A program made the translations under genes and the position numbers. A DNA stretch of 64,000 nt from positions 2,170,001-2,234,000 of the forward strand of contig NZ_CP108143.1 in assembly GCF_036206005.1 (NCBI RefSeq), given 5' to 3'. Shown piece by piece: positions 51,668 to 59,773 of the stretch. Position 1 is the first letter of the stretch. The number at the start of each line of letters is the position of its first letter. The notes beneath the pieces are model-generated. The model was given only the letters and a program-made list of their open reading frames with translations, searched no databases and was not told where the DNA came from. The stretch comes from Streptomyces sp. NBC_00178 (GTDB taxonomy: Bacteria; Actinomycetota; Actinomycetes; Streptomycetales; Streptomycetaceae).

Positions 51668-52389
51668 TGTTCGCGTACATCGTCCTGGAGGTCCGCCGGA
51701 CCCTGCGCGACCGGACGTTCCTCGTGTTCGGGGCGGGCATGCCGGTCATGATGTACCTCCTCTTCACCAACCTCGGCGGGGCCGGCGACAACACCGGCTG
51801 GAAGGCCGCGTCCATGGTCGGCATGGCCGCCTACGGAGCCCTCGGGTCCGCGATGGCGATCGGGACGGGCATCGCGTCCGACAAGTCCCTGGGCTGGCTG
51901 CGGCAGTTGCGGATCACACCGCTGGACCCCGGCCACGCCGTGGCGGGCCGGGCCGTCAGCGGAGTCGTCACCGTCCTGCCGGCGATCCTGGCCGTGCTGC
52001 TGGCCGGCGGGCTGGTCAACGGCGTACGGCTCGCGGTGTGGCAGTGGACCGCCGTGGCGCTGCTGCTGTGGGCGGGCTCCCTGCCCTTCACCCTGCTCGG
52101 GATAGGGAACGGCTACCGGCTCAACCCGCAGGGCACGGGGGTGGTCAACGTGGCCTGCCTGATGGGGTTCGCGGTGCTGGGCGGCCTGTGGTTCCCGCTC
52201 ACGGAGTTCCCCGGCTGGCTGCGCGCCGTCGGGGAGCTCACCCCCGCCCACGGCTTCGCGGAGCTCGGCCGTGCGACGGTCGCCGGGCACGCGCCGGCGG
52301 CGGGCCCGGTCGCGCTCCTGGCCGGATGGATGCTCCTGTTCGGGGGCTACGCCATGACCTCCTACCGTCGGTCCGCCCGGACCGAGTGA
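51667..52389 (+). CDS. ABC exporter permease (ABC-2 type)
   Basis: 240 residues with six helices. EVRRTLRDRTFLVFGAGMPV at the start and LPFTLLGIGNGYRLNPQGTG and LGGLWFPLTEFPGWLRAVG in the second half are the ABC-2 type pattern of DrrB-like permeases. It pairs with the preceding ATPase as a drug or lipid exporter. ATG overlaps the ATPase stop by one base (TGATG) and its own stop overlaps or touches the histidine kinase start. Substrate is unknown. Confidence 0.92.
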   Translation: MFAYIVLEVRRTLRDRTFLVFGAGMPVMMYLLFTNLGGAGDNTGWKAASMVGMAAYGALGSAMAIGTGIASDKSLGWLRQLRITPLDPGHAVAGRAVSGVVTVLPAILAVLLAGGLVNGVRLAVWQWTAVALLLWAGSLPFTLLGIGNGYRLNPQGTGVVNVACLMGFAVLGGLWFPLTEFPGWLRAVGELTPAHGFAELGRATVAGHAPAAGPVALLAGWMLLFGGYAMTSYRRSARTE

Positions 52390-52400
52390 GCGGAGCGACC

Positions 52401-53642
52401 GTGTCCCGTACGGAAAGAGAGAAGAACCGTCCCTCGGCGGGCCGTCCCCGGACCGGCGGCCCTCTGTTCCGCCGCCCCCGGACCGGCCGTCCCCGGACCC
52501 GTCACCCGGAGTGCCGCCGCCCGGGCCCTCCGGGACCGTACGCCCTGCTGCCCTGCCTGCTGCTGGGGCTCGGCGCGTTCTCCAACCTCTGGCAGGGTGA
52601 GACACCGAACCCCTGGGTCGGCGGCATCGGCCTGTTCACCTTCAACTCCCTCTACATCGCTGTGGTGTTCAGGGGATTCGACCGCAGGAGGCGGGAGAGC
52701 GCCACCTCGTACGCCCTGCTGGCCGCCATGGCCGTCATCACCTTCGGGCTGGCCATCGGCTACGGCGGCGGATGGCTGCTCTTCTTCCCGCTGCTGTCAC
52801 TGGCCTGCGGCACGATCCTGCGGGGCCGCGGGCTCGGTGCCGGGCTGCTCCTGCTCGCCGGGTGTGCCGGGTTCATCGCCGCCTGGCGCGGCGACCACGT
52901 CTCGGAGCCCTGGACGATCGGCTACGGGACGGTGATCTCCGGCGGTGTGACCGCGGCGCTCCTCATCCTGTCGGAGACGGTGACGGAACTCCGCGCCACC
53001 CGGCAGGAGCTGGCCCGCGGCGCGGTGGAACAGGAGCGGCTGCGCTTCTCCCGGGACCTGCACGACCTGCTCGGGCACACCCTGTCCGTGATCGTGGTGA
53101 AGTCGGAGGCCGCCCGCCGGCTCGCGCCCCACGACGTGGACGCCGCGCTCGAACAGGTCCGTGACATCGAGTCGGTGGGGCGCCAGGCCCTCACCGAGGT
53201 GCGCGAGGCGGTGACCGGCTACCGGGAGGGAAGCCTCACCACGGAGCTGGGGCGGGCCGCGTCGGTGCTGACGGCGGCCGGCGTCCAGCCGGTGGTACGG
53301 CGCTCGGGGCCGCCGCTCGGCTCCGGGAGCGAGGCGCTGCTGGGCTGGGTGGCGAGGGAGGCGGTGACCAACGTCGTCCGGCACAGCGGCGCGACACGCT
53401 GCGAGTTCACGCTCGACTCCACCGGTGAACGGGTGCGGCTGACGGTCACCGACGACGGTGTGGGGCCGTCGCCGGACGCGGGAGGGGGTGACGGGACCGG
53501 CCTGAGGGGGCTGTCGGAACGACTCGCCGCGGTGGGCGGCTCGCTGGAGTCGGGCCCCGGTCCGCAGGGCGGCTTCGTGGTGACGGCGCGGCTGCCCGCC
53601 GACGGCCCGCAGCCGGACCCCACCCGGCCGGAGGGGTGCTGA
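52401..53642 (+). CDS. Sensor histidine kinase (HisKA_3, DesK-like)
   Basis: 413 residues from GTG 52401 (GGAG 5 nt upstream); an alternative GTG at 52386 overlaps the permease stop as GTGA and adds five residues. After an Arg/Pro-rich stretch of about 40 residues come five or six membrane helices, the dimerisation box RFSRDLHDLLGHTLSVIVVK with the phospho-acceptor His, and an ATPase domain (REAVTNVVRHSGATRCEF N-box; DDGVGPSPDAGGGDGTGL G-box). It should sense a membrane signal, perhaps the exported compound, and phosphorylate the regulator encoded 184 nt downstream. Confidence 0.92.
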   Translation: MSRTEREKNRPSAGRPRTGGPLFRRPRTGRPRTRHPECRRPGPPGPYALLPCLLLGLGAFSNLWQGETPNPWVGGIGLFTFNSLYIAVVFRGFDRRRRESATSYALLAAMAVITFGLAIGYGGGWLLFFPLLSLACGTILRGRGLGAGLLLLAGCAGFIAAWRGDHVSEPWTIGYGTVISGGVTAALLILSETVTELRATRQELARGAVEQERLRFSRDLHDLLGHTLSVIVVKSEAARRLAPHDVDAALEQVRDIESVGRQALTEVREAVTGYREGSLTTELGRAASVLTAAGVQPVVRRSGPPLGSGSEALLGWVAREAVTNVVRHSGATRCEFTLDSTGERVRLTVTDDGVGPSPDAGGGDGTGLRGLSERLAAVGGSLESGPGPQGGFVVTARLPADGPQPDPTRPEGC

Positions 53643-53741
53643 GCCCTGGGTGGTGGCTGTGCCGTCGTCCCCGGCCGGCGCGCGACGCCGGCCACGGCGT
53701 CCCGCCGTACTGCCCGAAGGCCCGGACACTTCGGTACGCGT

Positions 53742-53805
53742 GCGCCCCTCCGCCTCGCGATGCACCGCGTCCGACGCCGCGCGCTGATCCGCCGGGGACC
53801 ACGGG
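53742..53805 (+). repeat. Dispersed intergenic repeat, copy B
   Basis: CGCGATGCACCGCGTCCG, then CGCCGCGCG and GATCCGCCGGGGACCACGG, matches copies A (minus strand, 1632-1696) and C (5059-5120). Similarity to A continues on the left (CCCGGACAC). It lies in the 183-nt gap between the histidine kinase and response regulator genes. Confidence 0.75.
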
Positions 53806-53825
53806 AGAGCCCCTACCCTGAGCCC

Positions 53826-54467
53826 GTGAACGAGATGCCGCGGGACCACCGCCCGGCCAGGTCCGTCCGGATCCTCCTCGCCGAGGACCAGGGCATGATG
53901 CGCAGTGCTCTCGCCCTGCTGCTGGGTATGGAGCCGGACTTCGAGGTGGTGTCCCAGGTCGCCGCCGGGGACCAGATCGTCGGATCGGCGCTCGTCTCGC
54001 GCCCCGACGTGGCGCTGCTGGACATCGAGCTTCCCGGCCGGAGCGGCCTGGACGCGGCGGCGGACCTGCACGAGGAGGTCCCGGAGTGCCGGGTGCTGAT
54101 CCTGACGACGTTCGGCAGACCGGGCTATCTGCGGCGGGCGATGGAGGCGGGGGCCGCGGGGTTCCTGGTGAAGGACGGGCCGGTCGGGGATCTGGCGAAG
54201 GCGATCCGGCGGGTGCTGACCGGCGAGACGGTGATCGACCCGGCCCTGGCCGCGGCGGCGCTCGGCGCGGGACCCAGCCCGCTGACCACACGGGAGCGGG
54301 ACGTGCTGAACGCGTCCGTGGACGGTGCCACCGTCGCCGACATCGCGGCGAAGCTGAGCCTGTCGGCGTCGACGGTGCGGAACTACCTGTCGTCGGCCAT
54401 CGGCAAGACCGCCACCCGCAACCGCATGGAGGCGGTGCGGGCGGCCCGGCAGCAGGGCTGGCTCTGA
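53826..54467 (+). CDS. LuxR-type response regulator (NarL/DesR-like)
   Basis: 213 residues from GTG 53826. Receiver domain: ILLAEDQGMMR with acidic pair, the phospho-acceptor Asp in DVALLDIELPG, and the conserved Lys in FLVKDG. LuxR HTH: LTTRERDVLNASVDGATVAD and KLSLSASTVRNYLSSAIG. It is the partner of the upstream sensor kinase and is likely to control the ABC exporter genes at 50702. A longer reading upstream crosses the dispersed repeat and is not preferred. Confidence 0.93.
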   Translation: MNEMPRDHRPARSVRILLAEDQGMMRSALALLLGMEPDFEVVSQVAAGDQIVGSALVSRPDVALLDIELPGRSGLDAAADLHEEVPECRVLILTTFGRPGYLRRAMEAGAAGFLVKDGPVGDLAKAIRRVLTGETVIDPALAAAALGAGPSPLTTRERDVLNASVDGATVADIAAKLSLSASTVRNYLSSAIGKTATRNRMEAVRAARQQGWL

Positions 54468-54490
54468 CTCCTGCGCCTCCTCCGGCCCCC

Positions 54491-54562
54491 GTGTCCTACG
54501 CCTTCTCCGGCACCGTGTCCTACGTCTCGTCCGGGACCGTGTCCTACGCCTTCTCCGGGCCC
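54491..54562 (-). repeat. 24-bp tandem repeat (three units) over the stop codon of an MFS gene
   Basis: GTGTCCTACGCCTTCTCCGG plus four bases is repeated three times (54491-54514, 54515-54538, 54539-54562) with few changes. On the minus strand every unit holds TAG in the frame of the MFS gene, so the gene has three in-frame stop codons 24 nt apart; the first is used. Confidence 0.95.
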
Positions 54563-56046
54563 TTCCGGGCGGACTCGGCCCCGAGCGGCACGTCCGTGCG
54601 CTTGCGGCCGGGCGGTTGGGCCGGGCCGCTGCCCCGCCGTCCGGGGTGTCCCGGCAGCCACAGCAGCATCATCACGGCTCCGGCGACGAGCACGGTGGCG
54701 GAGGTGCGGAAGGCCAGGGCGTATCCGGCGGTGATCTCCGCGGCCCCGCCCGAGCCGGCCGTGCGGGCGGCGGCGACCGTGGAGAGCACGGCGAGGCCCA
54801 GCGCCCCGCCCATGGTTCGGGACGTGTTGATGAGCCCGGAGACGAGCCCGGCGTCGCCCGGTGCGGCGCCCGACGTGGCGAGCGAGGCAAGCGGGGTGGA
54901 CGCCAGCCCGGACCCCGTCATCATCAGGACGCCGGGGAGGCAGACCGCGGTGAGGTAGGAACCGTGCACGCCCATGGTGGACTGCCAGGCGAAGCCGGCG
55001 GCGGCGATGAGGAAGCCGGCCACGGTCAGCGGCTTGGCGCCGGTCCGTGCCATGATCCCCGGCGCGGCCTTCGCGGCGACGAAGACGGCGACGGAGCTCG
55101 GGACGAGCGCGAACCCGGCTTCCAGGGGCGTGTAACCCAGCACGTTCTGGGCGTAGACGGTCATGAAGTACCACATGCCGAAGGTCGCCGAACCCAGCAG
55201 CATCATCGAGACGTTCGCCGCCGAGACCGCCCGCACACCGAGCACCCGCAGCGGCATCAGCGGGGCCTGGGCCGTCGCCTCCACCCGGACGAAGAGCCCG
55301 AGCAGTGCGAGGCCGGCGGACAGCGGCACCAGGGTGCCGGCGGCGGCCCAGCCCGCGGCCTCGGTCTGCACGATGCCGTACGCCGTCGTGGCCAGCCCGG
55401 CCGTGACGAGCACCGCGCCCGGCAGGTCGACCCTGCGCCGGGTGCCCGCGCGGCCCTCGGCGAGCCACAGCGCGGCCCCGGTCAGGACGAGGGCGCCGAC
55501 CGGCACGTTGATGAGGAGGACCCAGCGCCAGGAGAGGGCGTCCGTCAGCACTCCTCCGACCAGCCCGCCGGCCGCCCCGCCGCCCGCGCCGACCGCCATC
55601 CAGGTGCCGATCGCCCGGGTCCGCGCGGGGCCTTCGGGGACCGCCGCGGTGAGCAGGGTGAGCGTGGCCGGGGAGAGCACCGCCGCGCCGAGACCCTGTG
55701 CGGCGCGGGCGGCGAGCAGGTGCCAGCCCTCCTGGGCGAATCCGCCCGCGAGTGAGGCCGCGGTGAAGAGACCGAGGCCGGTCATGAATATCCGTTTGCG
55801 GCCGTACAGGTCCGCGGCCCGCCCGCCCAGGAGCATGAAACCGGCGAAGGCGATCGCGTAGGCGTTGACGACCCACTGCAGCCCGGAGGCGCTCAGACCG
55901 AGGTCGGCCCGCATCGACGGCAGCGCCACATTGACCACGGAAACGTCGAGGACGACCAGGAACTGGCCGGTGCAGGCGGCCGCGACCACGGCCCAGGTAC
56001 GGGTACGCGGCCGGGCGGGTGGGGAGTCGTCAGCCATGGGTGTCAT
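54544..56046 (-). CDS. MFS drug exporter (DHA2, EmrB/QacA-like, 14 helices)
   Basis: 500 residues from ATG 56046. Motif A GRAADLYGRKRIFM and the helix-5 motif C-like GWVVNAYA-type and GTWMAVGAGGGAAGGLVGG segment are typical for DHA2 exporters, with VLDVSVVNVALPSMRADLG in the first helix. Members export antibiotics or dyes. A charged C-terminal tail (RRGSGPAQPPGRKRTD) follows the last helix. The gene is oriented away from the MFS gene at 56323 but the two are not a shared unit. The stop codon lies in a tandem repeat. Confidence 0.92.
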   Translation of the reverse strand: MTPMADDSPPARPRTRTWAVVAAACTGQFLVVLDVSVVNVALPSMRADLGLSASGLQWVVNAYAIAFAGFMLLGGRAADLYGRKRIFMTGLGLFTAASLAGGFAQEGWHLLAARAAQGLGAAVLSPATLTLLTAAVPEGPARTRAIGTWMAVGAGGGAAGGLVGGVLTDALSWRWVLLINVPVGALVLTGAALWLAEGRAGTRRRVDLPGAVLVTAGLATTAYGIVQTEAAGWAAAGTLVPLSAGLALLGLFVRVEATAQAPLMPLRVLGVRAVSAANVSMMLLGSATFGMWYFMTVYAQNVLGYTPLEAGFALVPSSVAVFVAAKAAPGIMARTGAKPLTVAGFLIAAAGFAWQSTMGVHGSYLTAVCLPGVLMMTGSGLASTPLASLATSGAAPGDAGLVSGLINTSRTMGGALGLAVLSTVAAARTAGSGGAAEITAGYALAFRTSATVLVAGAVMMLLWLPGHPGRRGSGPAQPPGRKRTDVPLGAESARKGPEKA

Positions 56047-56322
56047 ACTCGCAGGCTGCACGTGCCCCGTACATCGGTTTCGGGTCCCACCCGCTCCGGC
56101 CGCAGGACGTAGGACCCCGTCCCCGTCGGCCGGACCGCGGCACGGGACCGAGGACCGAGGACCGCCGGCACGTCCCGTTCCGTTACCTCGTGTTCACCGG
56201 AATACGGCGCGCGCACGGAATGGTTCACTATGCACACACTTGGCGGTGGGTGCTGCCCTCGGCGCACTCCCGCACGCTCCACCCCGTCTTTTTCCGCATT
56301 TCCCTGCCCGGAGGCCACACGC

Positions 56323-57861
56323 ATGCAACGGACGACGAACGAACAGCCGGCCGGGGAGCACCTCCCCGATCCGCGCCGGGGGCGGGGCGGCGTCGTTCCC
56401 GTACTCGCGTTCGCAGGCATCACCGTCGCGGTGATGCAGACCCTGCTCGTCCCCGTCATCAAGGACCTGCCGGTCCTCCTGCACACCGACCCGGCCAACG
56501 CGACCTGGGTGCTGACGGCGACTCTGCTCGCCGGCGCGGTCGCGACCCCGATCATGGGGCGGCTCGGTGACCTGTACGGCAAGCGCGGCATGCTGCTCGC
56601 CAGCCTCGCCGTCATGGTGGTCGGCTCGCTGATCTGCGCCGCCACCGACGACCTCGTGATCATGATCGTCGGCCGGGCGCTGCAGGGATTCGCCATGGGC
56701 GCCATCCCGCTCGGGATCGGCATCATGCGCGACGTGCTGCCGCGCGAGAAGCTCGGCTCGGCGATGGCGCTCATGAGCTCCTCCATAGGCGTCGGCGGCG
56801 GACTCGCCCTGCCCGGCGCCGCGCTCGTGGCGCAGCACGCCGACTGGCACACCCTCTTCCTCGGTTCGGCCGCGCTGGGGGTGCTGGCCATGGTCATGAC
56901 CGTCGTCGTCGTGCCCGAGCCGCCGCTGCGCGCCCCCGGCCGCTTCGACCTCGTCGGGGCGCTGGGACTCTCCCTCGGCCTGGTCTGCCTGCTCGTGCCG
57001 GTGACCAAGGGGGCGGCCTGGGGCTGGACCTCGCCCCTGACCCTGGTGCTGATCGCGGCGGCTGTGGTGATCCTGCTGCTGTGGGGGCTCTTCGAACTGC
57101 GCAGCAAGGCTCCGCTCGTCGACCTGCGCACGAGCGCGCGCCGCGAGGTGCTGCTCACCAACCTCGTCTCCGTCATGGTCGGGGTGGCGTTCTACGCCGT
57201 CTCGCTGGTCCTGCCCCAGCTGCTCCAGCTGCCCGCGTCGACCGGCTACGGTCTGGGGCGGTCGATGGTCGTCGCCGGACTCTGCGTGGCGCCGCTGGGG
57301 CTCACGATGATGCTCGTGGCTCCGCTGTACGCGAGGATCTCGGCCCGCCGGGGCCCCAAGGTCTCCCTGATCCTCGGCATGGTGATCATCGCGATCGGCT
57401 ACGGCGCGGGGCTCGGCCTGATGAGCGCCGCCTGGCAGACCGTGGTGATCGCCGTGGTGCTGGGTGCCGGGATCGGGCTCGCCTACTCCTCACTGCCCGC
57501 CCTGATCATCGGGGCCGTCGACGCGTCGGAGACGGGCGCCGCGAACGGCCTGAACACCCTGATGCGGTCGATCGGCACGTCGCTGTCCAGCGCGGTGATC
57601 GGGATGGTGCTGGCGAACACCTCGGCGCGGTTCGGGCCGGTGAACGTCCCCACCATGGAGGGCTTCCGGATCTCGTTCATGATCGCCACGGGTGCGGTGC
57701 TGGTCGGTCTGGTGCTGGCCGTGTTCCTGCCGGCCCAACGGCCGGGGCGCCCGGTGCTGCTGGCCGCCGGTGCGAGTGACGCGGCGGCCCCGGAGCCCGC
57801 ACCGGCCGCCGGGGCGACGGCCCCGGTCGCTGCCGTGGGACGGCGCGCCTCGGCCACGTAA
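56323..57861 (+). CDS. MFS drug exporter (EmrB-like, 14 helices)
   Basis: 512 residues from ATG 56323, with GGAGG 8 nt upstream. Helix 1 AGITVAVMQTLLVPVIKDLP, motif A GRLGDLYGKRGMLL, and the 14-helix length identify it as an EmrB/QacA-type exporter. The C-terminal tail (about 475-512) is Ala/Pro rich. There is no adjacent regulator. The two neighbouring MFS genes (54544 and 56323) are divergent and separated by 276 nt of mostly GC-rich sequence without clear operator repeats. Confidence 0.92.
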   Translation: MQRTTNEQPAGEHLPDPRRGRGGVVPVLAFAGITVAVMQTLLVPVIKDLPVLLHTDPANATWVLTATLLAGAVATPIMGRLGDLYGKRGMLLASLAVMVVGSLICAATDDLVIMIVGRALQGFAMGAIPLGIGIMRDVLPREKLGSAMALMSSSIGVGGGLALPGAALVAQHADWHTLFLGSAALGVLAMVMTVVVVPEPPLRAPGRFDLVGALGLSLGLVCLLVPVTKGAAWGWTSPLTLVLIAAAVVILLLWGLFELRSKAPLVDLRTSARREVLLTNLVSVMVGVAFYAVSLVLPQLLQLPASTGYGLGRSMVVAGLCVAPLGLTMMLVAPLYARISARRGPKVSLILGMVIIAIGYGAGLGLMSAAWQTVVIAVVLGAGIGLAYSSLPALIIGAVDASETGAANGLNTLMRSIGTSLSSAVIGMVLANTSARFGPVNVPTMEGFRISFMIATGAVLVGLVLAVFLPAQRPGRPVLLAAGASDAAAPEPAPAAGATAPVAAVGRRASAT

Positions 57862-58022
57862 CGGGCGGCGGTCCGGGCGGGCGGCCCGGGGAGCGCCGCG
57901 CCGGGCGCCGGCGGTGCCGGGTCCGGTCCGTGGCGGCCCGGGCGCCCCCGCCGGTCCCGACGCGGGCGGCGTACGGCACGATGGGACGCCGTCCGATCCA
58001 CCGCCCCATCAGGAGGAACCCC

Positions 58023-58679
58023 GTGGCCGCCGAGTCGCCCGTCCGACCCGAGCCGGATGTCCTCGCCGCCTTCGAGGCCGCCAAGGGCTTCATGCCGGTC
58101 CACGAGGGTCTCGCCCTGTACTCCGCCGCCGTGGAGGCCGCGTCCCTCGGACTGCCTCTCCTGGAAGTCGGCACGTACTGCGGGCGCTCCACGATCCTGC
58201 TCGCCGCCGTGGCCCGCGCCTCCGGCGTCACCGCGCTCACCGTCGACCACCACCGGGGCAGCGAGGAGCAGCAGCCGGGCTGGGAGTACCACGACCCGTC
58301 CGTGGTGGATCCCGCGCTCGGGCTGATGGACACGCTGCCGTCCTTCCGCCGGACACTGCACGCCGCGGATCTGGAGGAGCACGTGGTGGCGCTCGTCGGC
58401 CGTTCCCCCCAGGTGGCGGCCGTGTGGGGCGGCCCGCTCGGCCTCGTCTTCATCGACGGCGGGCACACCGACGAGCACGCGAACGGCGACTACGAGGGCT
58501 GGGCCCCGAAGGTCGCCGACGGCGGTCTGCTCGTCGTCCACGACGTGTTCCCCGACCCGGCCGACGGCGGCCAGGCACCGTACCGGGTCCATCAACGCGC
58601 CCTGGCCTCGGGGGCGTTCACCGAGATATCGGTGACGGACTCGCTGCGGGTGCTGCGGCGCACGGGACCGGGGATCTGA
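58023..58679 (+). CDS. Class I SAM-dependent methyltransferase
   Basis: 218 residues from GTG 58023 (AGGAGG 6 nt upstream). LLEVGTYCGRSTILLAA is the SAM-binding motif I; GLVFIDGGHTDEHANGDYEG and GGLLVVHDVFPDPADGG are the later strands with an acidic motif. This fold is related to O-methyltransferases and to enzymes with a CmcI-like metal site. Substrate unknown. The amidase gene starts 21 nt after its stop, so the two may form an operon. Confidence 0.9.
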   Translation: MAAESPVRPEPDVLAAFEAAKGFMPVHEGLALYSAAVEAASLGLPLLEVGTYCGRSTILLAAVARASGVTALTVDHHRGSEEQQPGWEYHDPSVVDPALGLMDTLPSFRRTLHAADLEEHVVALVGRSPQVAAVWGGPLGLVFIDGGHTDEHANGDYEGWAPKVADGGLLVVHDVFPDPADGGQAPYRVHQRALASGAFTEISVTDSLRVLRRTGPGI

Positions 58680-58700
58680 GGGCACGGATAGCATCTCGAC

Positions 58701-59588
58701 GTGCTCCACGACGACTTCACCGCCTCCCTCCCGCGTCCGCGTGCGCGCCGCAGGACCGTGTTCGCCGCCGCGGGCCTCTTCTGCGCGTGCCTGGCCGTCT
58801 CGGGATGCGGGGGTGACGGCGGGCCGGCGCCCGGCGCGGACCCCTCGGCGGCGCGCTCCTCCGTCCCGGTCGCCCCGGAGCCGTCGCCGGCCTCCGGCAA
58901 GCCCCTTCCCCGCGGGCCGCTCACCGGCCGCACCGTGGTGATCGACCCGGGCCACAACCCCGGGAACCGCGACCACACGCGGGAGATCAACAGCAGGGTG
59001 GCCATCGGCACGGGGCGCAAGGAGTGCGACACCACGGGCACGGCCACCGACGCGGGGTACGCCGAGGCGCGGTTCACCCTGGACGTCTCGCGCCGCCTGC
59101 GCACGCTGCTGGAGAAGCGGGGCGCGAAGGTGGTGCTCACCCAGGACGGCGACCGCCCCTACGGACCGTGCATCGACGAGCGGGCCCGGATCGGCAACGG
59201 GGCCGGGGCCGACGCGGTCGTGTCGGTGCACGCGGACGGTTCGGCGCACGGCAACCGCGGCTTCCACGTCATCCTGCCCGCCGCCGTGCGCGGAGGGGGC
59301 GCGGACACCTCGGGGATCGTCGTCCCGTCCCGTGAACTGGGCGAGCGGATCGCCGGGAATTTCGCACGCGTTACCGGAAGTGCCCCCTCCAATTACATCG
59401 GCGGGGATACCGGACTGGACACCCGCAAGGATCTCGGCGGCCTGAATCTGTCGACCGTGCCCAAAGTGTTCATCGAATGCGGCAATATGCGTGACCCTGA
59501 GGACGCCGCTCTGCTCACCAGCGCGGACTGGCGCCAGAAAGCGGCTCTCGGCATTGCCGAGGGCATCGGCGGCTTTCTGAAGAGGTAG
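58701..59588 (+). CDS. N-acetylmuramoyl-L-alanine amidase (Amidase_3), lipoprotein
   Basis: 295 residues from GTG 58701. Lipobox AVSGC with Cys36, a Pro/Ser/Ala linker (about 40-72), then the Amidase_3 domain: TVVIDPGHNPGN (first zinc His), DAGYAEARFTLDVSRRLRT (Glu), VVSVHADGSAHGN (His), and KVFIECGNMRDPEDA (catalytic Glu). It cleaves the amide between muramic acid and the peptide stem. The 3' quarter of the gene (from about 59357) uses A/T-ending codons (AAT, GAT, AAA, ATT, TTT) far more than the first three quarters. Confidence 0.93.
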   Translation: MLHDDFTASLPRPRARRRTVFAAAGLFCACLAVSGCGGDGGPAPGADPSAARSSVPVAPEPSPASGKPLPRGPLTGRTVVIDPGHNPGNRDHTREINSRVAIGTGRKECDTTGTATDAGYAEARFTLDVSRRLRTLLEKRGAKVVLTQDGDRPYGPCIDERARIGNGAGADAVVSVHADGSAHGNRGFHVILPAAVRGGGADTSGIVVPSRELGERIAGNFARVTGSAPSNYIGGDTGLDTRKDLGGLNLSTVPKVFIECGNMRDPEDAALLTSADWRQKAALGIAEGIGGFLKR

Positions 59589-59773
59589 TTCTGCGGTGAT
59601 GGTGACGACATTGGGGGGATAGCCGGTCCGAGGTCCGGGCAGCCTCACCACGCACCCGGGCAGACGATAGATTCATCCATACGATGGGGGCCGCGCCCGA
59701 GCTTCGCGCCGTACCCGCCGTTCCGGCGGCATCGACGACCGCCCCGACGAGACGACCGACTAAGGACCTTCAC

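Noticed and set aside
54491..54562. 24-bp array as a CRISPR array
   Set aside because: Repeats are directly adjacent with no spacers, and no cas genes are present.
57483..59651. 722-residue minus-strand frame over the methyltransferase and amidase genes
   Set aside because: Low-complexity shadow; both plus-strand genes have clear motifs and ribosome sites.
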